From assembly GCF_000204035.1 (NCBI RefSeq), contig NZ_GL883084.1, forward strand, positions 564,835 through 628,834: a stretch of 64,000 nucleotides of DNA. Direction: 5' to 3'. The position numbers and the translations under genes are program-made. The stretch's first letter is position 1, and the number at the start of each line of letters is the position of its first letter. A model generated the notes under the pieces. That model ran no database searches, had not been told where the DNA came from, and worked only from the letters and a program-made list of their open reading frames with translations. This stretch comes from Brevundimonas diminuta ATCC 11568 (GTDB lineage: Bacteria; Pseudomonadota; Alphaproteobacteria; Caulobacterales; Caulobacteraceae). This document shows, in pieces, positions 58,535-64,000 of the stretch.

Positions 58535-59620
58535 ATGAACGCCATCGCCATCCAGGGACCGCGCCTCCCCTATCATCCTGCCGTTGAGGAGCGTTTCGGC
58601 GTCGATCAGGGCTCGTGGCGTGTTCTAACCGACGCGGTGTTCCCGGCCGCCGAACGCCCCGAGAGCATCATCATGGCGCTGGCTTACTGCCGCGCCCGTA
58701 ACCTCGACATCTTCAAGAAGCCCATCCAGATCGTCCCGATCTACGACAGCAAGCGCCGCTGCATGGTCGACACCGTCTGGCCCGGCATTGCCGAGTTGCG
58801 AACGACGGCCATGCGCACCGGCTCTTTCGCCGGCTTTGATGACACCGAATACGGCCCGCTGGTCGAGGAGAGCCTCAGCGGCGTCACGGTGCGCTATCCC
58901 GAGTGGGCACAGTGCACGGTCTATCGCCTGATCGCGGGCCAGCGTGTGCCCTTTGTCGGCCCCAAGGTCTTCTGGATCGAGACTTACGCCACGGCCAAGC
59001 GCGACACGAAGGCGCCGAACAGCATGTGGGCTAAGCGCCCGCGAGGTCAGCTTGAAAAGTGCGCCGAGGCGGCTGCGCTGCGCCGTGCCTTCCCGGAGGA
59101 GATCGGGAACGAGTACGCAGCGGAAGAGGTCGAGGGCCAAGCCTTTGGCGGTGTCCGCGACGTTACCCCCCGCCAAGGCCCGAACCTCGCCGCCCGCCTG
59201 GCCGCGCCGAACGACGCGCCGCGCGAAGGCTTCTCGGCCATCCACGGCCTGAGCGACGACGACCACATTCCAGATTTCGACGCGGACACCCCCTCCGACG
59301 CCGCGTCGAATAAGCCCGCGTCTGATCCCGCCTCCGACCCATCAGACGCGGGCGACCCTTTCCCCGGCGATCTCCCCCCCGCCGAGGATACGACAGCCAG
59401 CGGCGCTGAGGCCGACGCCGATGAAGGGATGTCGCTGGCTGTCGACACTATCGCTTGGGCGGACCGGCTGATTGCGGACCTGCCGTTCCTGCGGCCCGAG
59501 CAGATCGCCGCGCTCGAAACTGACCGGAAGGAGCTGGCGAAGTTCGCCGTCCTAAAGGCCACCGACATGGCCAAGGCGCGCGAAGTCGAAGCCGCCATCA
59601 CTGCCGCGAAGGAGGGCTGA
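58535..59620 (+). CDS. Bet/RecT-family single-strand annealing protein
   Basis: 361 residues. RecT/Bet core: WRVLTDAVFPAAERPESIIM, ALAYCRARNLDIFKKPIQIV, then KRRCMVDTVWPGIAELRTTA, and PRGQLEKCAEAAALRRAFPE. The C-terminal 150 residues are acidic and disordered, with a last helical piece (AKFAVLKATDMAKAREVEAA). It anneals complementary strands during phage recombination, as partner of the RecE-like nuclease three bases upstream. Confidence 0.92.
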   Translation: MNAIAIQGPRLPYHPAVEERFGVDQGSWRVLTDAVFPAAERPESIIMALAYCRARNLDIFKKPIQIVPIYDSKRRCMVDTVWPGIAELRTTAMRTGSFAGFDDTEYGPLVEESLSGVTVRYPEWAQCTVYRLIAGQRVPFVGPKVFWIETYATAKRDTKAPNSMWAKRPRGQLEKCAEAAALRRAFPEEIGNEYAAEEVEGQAFGGVRDVTPRQGPNLAARLAAPNDAPREGFSAIHGLSDDDHIPDFDADTPSDAASNKPASDPASDPSDAGDPFPGDLPPAEDTTASGAEADADEGMSLAVDTIAWADRLIADLPFLRPEQIAALETDRKELAKFAVLKATDMAKAREVEAAITAAKEG

Positions 59621-59623
59621 GGC

Positions 59624-60325
59624 ATGCCTCGCATCCGAGTGATCGACTTCGAGACGACGGGCATGGAGCCGCCGACCGCTGAAGTCATCGAGTACGGCTG
59701 GTGCGACCTGACCAACGATGGGTCTGGCTGGATCGTAGGGAAGCCGCAGGCTCACCTCTATAGCGTCGGGTCGATCCCGCCAGAGACCCGAGCCGTCCAT
59801 CACATCACCATGTCGGACTTGGCTGACGTCGTGACCCATTTCGACGAAGCCGAGGTTCACAACCCGATCGAGGACGTGTCTGTCTTTGCGGCCCATAACC
59901 TCGCTTTTGAAGACCTCTTCATCCCTCGGCGCGCACTGCCGGGCATCTGCACCCTCAAGGCCGCCCTCCGGGTCTGGCCTGAAGCCCCCAGCCACTCAAA
60001 CGGCGTCCTCCGCTACTGGCTGGAGGATCAGGGGCTTCTGTCCCTAGATCACGACACGGCCATGCCGCCGCACCGCGCCGGGCCTGACGCCTATGTCACC
60101 GCCCATATCCTGAAGGCCCTCTTTGCGGCCGGCGCCACCGGCAAGGACATGGTCGCGTGGACGAAGGAGCCGCGCCTGCTGCCCACCTGCCCGATCGGCA
60201 AGTTCCGCGGACAGAAGTGGGCCGACGTCGAGGCGGGGTTCCTGAACTGGATGCTGGCCCAAGCGACCATGGAGGAAGACCTCAAATGGAACGCCCGCCG
60301 CGAACTCGAGCGGAGGCGCGCCTGA
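59624..60325 (+). CDS. DnaQ-like 3'-5' exonuclease
   Basis: 233 residues. Exo I motif VIDFETTG (Asp8, Glu10), Exo II region FAAHNLAFEDLF, and Exo III HRAGPDAYVTAHIL with the terminal His/Asp: a DEDDh arrangement. C-terminal segment FRGQKWADVEAGFLNWMLAQ is the exodeoxyribonuclease X-like extension. Probably trims strands in recombination or supplies precursor recycling. Confidence 0.88.
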   Translation: MPRIRVIDFETTGMEPPTAEVIEYGWCDLTNDGSGWIVGKPQAHLYSVGSIPPETRAVHHITMSDLADVVTHFDEAEVHNPIEDVSVFAAHNLAFEDLFIPRRALPGICTLKAALRVWPEAPSHSNGVLRYWLEDQGLLSLDHDTAMPPHRAGPDAYVTAHILKALFAAGATGKDMVAWTKEPRLLPTCPIGKFRGQKWADVEAGFLNWMLAQATMEEDLKWNARRELERRRA

Positions 60326-60696
60326 TGTCTCGCATCGTCGAAGAATGGATCGGCAAGACAGCCGACAGCGCCATCCCCGCCCGCGTCAGGGCTCGGGTGT
60401 TCGAGGCCCATGGCGGCCGCTGTCACATCTCCGGCCGCAAGATCGGAGCTGGTGAGCCCTGGGACTGTGATCACGTCATCGCCCTAATCAACGGCGGCGA
60501 GAACCGCGAGAGCAACCTCGCCCCGGCCCTTCGCGACAAGCACCGCGAGAAGACCGCCCAGGACGTGGCGACCAAGTCCAAGACCGCCCGGATGCGGGCA
60601 AAGCACCTCGGCATCTGGCCGAAATCTCAAACCCGCTGGCCCTCCCGGAAACTGGGAACGGGTCGCACCCACCGCGAGGCCCAAGACCATGGCTGA
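60325..60696 (+). CDS. HNH endonuclease
   Basis: 123 residues from ATG 60325 (TGATG overlap). HNH core: VRARVFEAHGGRCHISGRKI, then WDCDHVIALINGGENRESNL, APALRDKHREKTAQDV: catalytic D-H, central N and distal H. Basic C-terminus. Often nicking enzymes in phage early regions or in packaging. Confidence 0.85.
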   Translation: MSRIVEEWIGKTADSAIPARVRARVFEAHGGRCHISGRKIGAGEPWDCDHVIALINGGENRESNLAPALRDKHREKTAQDVATKSKTARMRAKHLGIWPKSQTRWPSRKLGTGRTHREAQDHG

Positions 60697-60979
60697 AGTG
60701 AAGCTGCCAGCAGCTTATGACGCGCTCGACTGGCGGGAGCGACGCCGAGTTCGCGAGGCGTATGTCCAGTACCAATCCGGGGCCTGCCATCACTGCAACG
60801 CGCCCCTGTCAGGCCTTCCGCCCCAGCCCATCCGCGACAAACGGATCAACTGGCGGCTGTTCCCGAAAAACTTCCTGCGTCACCCCGTTCATCTTCACCA
60901 CAGCCACAAAACCGGCCTCACGATCGGAGCCGTCCACGCGCTCTGCAACGCGGTTCTTTGGCAACATCACGGAGAGTGA
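60689..60979 (+). CDS. Small phage HNH-like protein
   Basis: 96 residues. CHHCNAPLSG zinc knuckle (33-42), then HPVHLHHSHKTGLTIGAVHA and LCNAVLWQHHGE: an endonuclease-VII/HNH-like layout with repeated His. This small protein is common in phages beside recombination genes. Overlaps the previous gene by eight bases. Confidence 0.7.
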   Translation: MAEVKLPAAYDALDWRERRRVREAYVQYQSGACHHCNAPLSGLPPQPIRDKRINWRLFPKNFLRHPVHLHHSHKTGLTIGAVHALCNAVLWQHHGE

Positions 60980-60981
60980 CC

Positions 60982-61284
60982 ATGGCTGAAGTGAAGCATA
61001 CTCCGGGGCCTAAAGCCGACGTTCTGATCAGGCTGACGAACCCGGAAAGCGGGTATGTGAGCGAGACCGCTGCAAAGGTGACGGCCTCTGATTGGCAAGT
61101 CATCGACCGCGTTATCTGCGGCAGCGGCCACCTCTACGCCGCCGCGCCCGAACTGTTCGAGGCTTTGGAGGCTTTCTCGCGCGAATACGACGGGTTCGAA
61201 GACGGCAACGGCGATCCGTGCCCGATCCTGAAACAAGCCCGAGCCGCCCTCTCCAAGTCTACCGCCCAACAGGAGGGTCGCTGA
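60982..61284 (+). CDS. Phage protein with VKHTP start (paralogue 1)
   Basis: 100 residues from ATG 60982 (GGAGA upstream). Begins MAEVKHTPGP and ends in the conserved HLYAAAPELFEALEAFSREY helix, the usual pattern of a frequent small early phage protein. A second copy lies at 62960. Function unknown. Confidence 0.68.
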   Translation: MAEVKHTPGPKADVLIRLTNPESGYVSETAAKVTASDWQVIDRVICGSGHLYAAAPELFEALEAFSREYDGFEDGNGDPCPILKQARAALSKSTAQQEGR

Positions 61285-61285
61285 G

Positions 61286-62068
61286 ATGGGGGAGATCACC
61301 GCAATCGAATGGTGCGACCACACGTTCAATCCGTGGATTGGCTGCACCAAGGTCAGCCCGGCATGCGATCATTGCTACGCCGAGGCGCTGATGGATACGC
61401 GCTACGGTCGCGCGCGCTGGGGCGCTGGCGAGGACCGGGTACGCACCGGAGTTGCCAACTGGCAGCAGCCGCGCCGCTGGGACCGCCAGGCAGCGAAGGA
61501 CGGGACGCGCCCGTTCGTGTTCTGCGCCTCTCTGGCCGATGTGTTCGACAACGAGGTCGAGCCCCTGTGGCGCCGCGACCTGTTCAAGCTGATCGAAGAG
61601 ACGCCGAACCTCGTCTGGCTTCTGCTGACCAAGCGCATCGGCAACGTCCTGAAGATGACGGATCCCATGCGAGACGGGGTATGCCTGCCGCGTAACGTCG
61701 CCATCGGTGCTACCATGGTCACGCAGGAGGAATACGACCGCGACCGGATGAAGTTGTGGGAAGTGAAGCAGAGCCTGGAGCCGCTTTTCACCTTCGGATC
61801 GTTCGAACCACTGTTGGGCCGGATCACGCTCGACTGTCACGCGCCTGATTGGATCATCGTTGGCGGCGAGAGCGGACGCGAGGCCCGCACCATGGACGCG
61901 GAATGGGCGCGCTACCTGAAGCGCCAGTCCGCTGATCTTGGCCGCGTCTTCAACTTCAAGCAGATGGGCGGCCGCTCATCCGACAAGGGCGGTCACACGC
62001 TGGACGGAGAGACGTATTTCGCACGGCCTGTCGTTGCCCTCGCCAAGCCCCAACAGGTGCAGCCATGA
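61286..62068 (+). CDS. Gp37/Gp68-family (DUF5131) protein
   Basis: 260 residues. N-terminal TAIEWCDHTFNPWIGCTKVS, then PACDHCYAE: cysteines C20, C27, C30 (CX6CX2C), a radical-SAM-like cluster site. Conserved VFCASLADVFDNEV, VWLLLTKRIGNVLK and WIIVGGESGREARTM follow. The reaction is not settled for the family; some relatives sit with DNA-modification or defence genes. Confidence 0.88.
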   Translation: MGEITAIEWCDHTFNPWIGCTKVSPACDHCYAEALMDTRYGRARWGAGEDRVRTGVANWQQPRRWDRQAAKDGTRPFVFCASLADVFDNEVEPLWRRDLFKLIEETPNLVWLLLTKRIGNVLKMTDPMRDGVCLPRNVAIGATMVTQEEYDRDRMKLWEVKQSLEPLFTFGSFEPLLGRITLDCHAPDWIIVGGESGREARTMDAEWARYLKRQSADLGRVFNFKQMGGRSSDKGGHTLDGETYFARPVVALAKPQQVQP

Positions 62069-62253
62069 CCGCCCCCGAAGTGCTGGAGGATGGGGCGGTG
62101 GATTACGCCGCACTGGCTAAGATCGGCTACGAGGCGTCCTGCAACAAGAAGTGGGAGTGGGCTTCGCGCGGCTGTCAGATCGGGTGGACCGACGCCGTAA
62201 AAGCCATCGTCTCCGCCCTCCGCCAAGCCTACATCCGTGGGGGTGAGGCATGA
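62065..62253 (+). CDS. Small hypothetical protein
   Basis: 62 residues, four-base overlaps with both neighbours. Sequence DYAALAKIGYEASCNKKWEW and GWTDAVKAIVSALRQAYIRG looks like a compact helical domain. Not recognised. Confidence 0.6.
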   Translation: MTAPEVLEDGAVDYAALAKIGYEASCNKKWEWASRGCQIGWTDAVKAIVSALRQAYIRGGEA

Positions 62254-62963
62254 TCCGCATTGCTGATCTCTACAGTTGCGCGGGTGGCGCTGGCTATGGG
62301 TTTAAGCTGGCTGGCGCACACGTGACCGGCTTCGATATTAAGCCGCAGCCCCGATATGCTGGCGACGCCTTTGAGCAGCGTGACGTTCTGGCGATCTCAG
62401 CCGAGGAACTGCGCGAACGGTTCGACTTCATCCACGCCAGCCCGAAATGCCAAGGGCTGACGGAGCTGAACAACGACAAAAGCCGTCATCCGAACCAGAT
62501 CCCCGCGACGCGCGCGCTGCTACTTGCGACGGGCCTCCCTTACACGATCGAGAATGTCCGCGCGGCCCGCCGTCACCTCATCGAGCCGGTTTCCCTCTTC
62601 GGCACCATGTTCGGTTGCCAGATGGTCACGAGCGCAGGCGAGACGTTTGTCCTTTCGCGCCATCGTCTGTTCGAGGCGAACTGGCCCCTCGTGGCACCGG
62701 AAGATCCTGGACCGGAAGGCAGGCCTATCGCCAATGTCTTCGGAGGACATCTGCGCGCGCGGTCGGGTAAGTATCGAACTGGCGGCAGCACTGGCCGAAC
62801 CGTCGATTTCCCCGGCGAGGACCGGCCAGCCCTGGCGCGACAGTTGATGGGGATGCCGTGGGCAACGATGGCGGAACTGTCTGAGGCCGTGCCGCCTGCC
62901 TTCACCCGTTACATCGGTCGCCAGCTAATGGCCCACCTTCAGCCGCAGAGGAACGCGGCATGA
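62250..62963 (+). CDS. C5-cytosine methyltransferase-like protein, compact, SPKCQ variant
   Basis: 237 residues, far shorter than usual C5 enzymes. Motif I DLYSCAGGAGYGF (6-18), motif IV SPKCQ (64-68) with catalytic Cys67 but Lys for the second Pro, motif VI ENV (101-103), and SRHRLF as motif VIII (136-141). Almost no target-recognition region. It may methylate phage DNA, or do a different pyrimidine chemistry. Confidence 0.82.
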   Translation: MIRIADLYSCAGGAGYGFKLAGAHVTGFDIKPQPRYAGDAFEQRDVLAISAEELRERFDFIHASPKCQGLTELNNDKSRHPNQIPATRALLLATGLPYTIENVRAARRHLIEPVSLFGTMFGCQMVTSAGETFVLSRHRLFEANWPLVAPEDPGPEGRPIANVFGGHLRARSGKYRTGGSTGRTVDFPGEDRPALARQLMGMPWATMAELSEAVPPAFTRYIGRQLMAHLQPQRNAA

Positions 62964-63289
62964 GCGGGGTGAAGCATACGCCGTGGGAACACCCCGGCAC
63001 CAAACTCTACGCCGTCTTTAATGGTCACTACTGGGACGTGTGCGTCGGACCGAACGAGTTCAGCCACACCGTTGGCTCTTGTCATCGGAACCGCCCTCTC
63101 GGCTACGACCTGGATGGCGCTGAGCGCTACGCCCGCCTGTTCGCCGCCGCGCCTGATCTGCTGGAGGCGTTGGAATGGCTGGTCGAGACGAGCGGCGATC
63201 CCGACAGCGCGCATCTTGGCCGCGCTCGCGACAACGCCACTTCGGTCATCGCCCGCGCCCGTGGTGAGCAGGACGGGGGTGGGGAATGA
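62960..63289 (+). CDS. Phage protein with VKHTP start (paralogue 2)
   Basis: 109 residues. Begins MSGVKHTPWEHPGTKLYAVF and contains RYARLFAAAPDLLEALEWLV, like the 60982 protein. Overlaps the methyltransferase genes on both sides by four bases. Unknown function. Confidence 0.68.
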   Translation: MSGVKHTPWEHPGTKLYAVFNGHYWDVCVGPNEFSHTVGSCHRNRPLGYDLDGAERYARLFAAAPDLLEALEWLVETSGDPDSAHLGRARDNATSVIARARGEQDGGGE

Positions 63290-64000
63290 AAGTCCTCGAC
63301 CTGTTCAGCGCCGCTGCCGGCGGTTGGTCGCTCGGCCTGCATCGTGCCGGGTTCGAAACCGTGGCCGCCTGCGAATGGATCGACTGGCGCCGCGCCCTCT
63401 ATGCCGAGAACAATCCCGGAGTCCTGATCTATGACGACGTCCGCACGCTCACGGCGGATCGACTGCGAGCCGACCTTGGAGCTCTTCCCGACATCATCGT
63501 TGGGTCGCCTCCCTGCCAGGACATCAGCAGCGCCAACACCAAGGGCAAGGGCGTCGACGGCGAGCGGTCGGGCCTCTTCTTCGAAGCCATCCGCATCATC
63601 GGAGAGGTCCGCCCTCGTTGGATCGCTCTTGAGAACAGCGCTAATCTCCGAACTCGGGGCGCTGACGCCGTCCTCACTGCACTGGAAGACCGCGACTACG
63701 CCTGCTGGGCGACCGTGGTTCGTGCTGGCGACATCGGCGCCAACCATGAGCGTCCCCGATCGTGGATCATCGGGTGCGATGTCGAACAGCTTGCCGACGC
63801 CCCGGAAATCGGATGCGCACCATGGGCCGGAGATCACCAAGGCGAACACGCCTGGCTCAACGGGCGTCTCGCTGGTCACGACAATGGCGATGGGAATCCT
63901 CTCCATGCCTCGCGCCTCGGACGTGAAGGCAGGCGGTCACGGCGATACGGGCCGAATGGGGACGGTGCGACATCAGTTGCAGGTAGCGCAGGAAGCCCTG
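63286..64000 (+). CDS. C5-cytosine methyltransferase, cut by the window and possibly frameshifted
   Basis: ATG 63286 overlaps the stop before it; the frame stays open to the window end. Motif I DLFSAAAGGWSLGL (5-18), motif IV SPPCQ with Cys77, motif VI ENS (116-118, V in most), motif VIII HERPRSWIIG (154-163). After codon 166 (near 63780) the plus-one frame becomes the coding-like one: it reads LPTPRKSDAHHGPE and MPRASDVKAGGHGDTG, phrases found in phage methyltransferase C-termini, and its third-position GC is higher. The enzyme is thus probably interrupted here. Confidence 0.85.
   Translation, partial: MKVLDLFSAAAGGWSLGLHRAGFETVAACEWIDWRRALYAENNPGVLIYDDVRTLTADRLRADLGALPDIIVGSPPCQDISSANTKGKGVDGERSGLFFEAIRIIGEVRPRWIALENSANLRTRGADAVLTALEDRDYACWATVVRAGDIGANHERPRSWIIGCDVEQLADAPEIGCAPWAGDHQGEHAWLNGRLAGHDNGDGNPLHASRLGREGRRSRRYGPNGDGATSVAGSAGSP

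Larger units (their letters stand above)
16575..64000. mobile_element. Siphovirus-like prophage, left end to beyond the window
   Basis: From the tRNA-Gly fragment to the window end nearly all genes are phage type and arranged as in a temperate siphovirus: lysis, tail, head, packaging and replication on the minus strand, repressor/Cro switch near 51.1 kb, recombination and methylation genes on the plus strand. Stops and starts overlap throughout. No integrase or excisionase is in view; they and the right attachment site should lie past 64000. Both lysis and structural modules look intact, so the phage may be functional apart from possible frameshifts near 30230 and 63780. Confidence 0.93.

Noticed and set aside
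60325-60979. Restriction endonuclease paired with the methyltransferases
   Set aside because: The two HNH proteins are of common phage recombination/packaging type and lie before DUF5131; nothing ties them to a recognition site.

Overview
The window is GC-rich and reads as an alphaproteobacterium of the order Caulobacterales; Brevundimonas is the closest guess. This rests on base composition, on FecI/FecR/TonB, DUF3313 and QueG gene types, and on a phage-borne GcrA homologue, since GcrA is an alphaproteobacterial cell-cycle regulator. Genus assignment is inference.

Positions 1-16506 are ordinary chromosome. In order they carry: the end of a CDF cation exporter; a glutathione S-transferase next to queG; an FKBP prolyl isomerase lipoprotein overlapping a threonine dehydratase with an ACT domain; a small lipoprotein and a small membrane protein; a LuxR-type regulator; a dicarboxylate/amino acid symporter; a large secreted M14 zinc carboxypeptidase; a DoxX-like membrane protein beside a broken copy of itself; a DUF3313 lipoprotein; and an ECF sigma factor / FecR / TonB receptor cassette with an STN signalling domain.

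At 16575-16622 lies the 3' part of a tRNA-Gly(CCC) gene with no matching 5' half. I take it as the left attachment site of a siphovirus-like prophage that fills the rest of the window and runs past position 64000; no integrase is in view.

The prophage has two arms. The leftward arm (minus strand, 51122 down to 17217) runs from a Cro-like gene through CII-like, RusA, GcrA, a winged-helix protein, DnaB and an HNH-containing replication protein. It continues into small and large terminase, portal, head morphogenesis, scaffold, capsid, connectors, tail tube, frameshifted tail chaperones, tape measure, tail tip and lysis (membrane proteins, GH24 endolysin, overlapping spanins). The rightward arm (plus strand, 55870 onward) carries regulators, a RecE-like nuclease with a Bet/RecT annealase, a DnaQ-type exonuclease, two HNH proteins, a Gp37/Gp68 (DUF5131) protein and two C5-cytosine methyltransferase genes. 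A repressor with two HTH units (51217) sits between the arms. A nearly identical 16-bp palindrome lies in front of both arms, suggesting one repressor controls both.

Cargo (moron) genes interrupt this plan: an XRE-ImmA/IrrE protease with a partner gene and its own terminator inside the tail module; a JAMM-like protein and a DUF922 protein; a SEC-C protein; a zinc-ribbon gene facing against the head operon; and, between repressor and early operon, a P63C-domain gene with strong upstream repeats plus several envelope-type genes. The best candidates for undescribed biology are the ImmA/IrrE pair, the P63C gene with its repeat array, and the JAMM-like gene.
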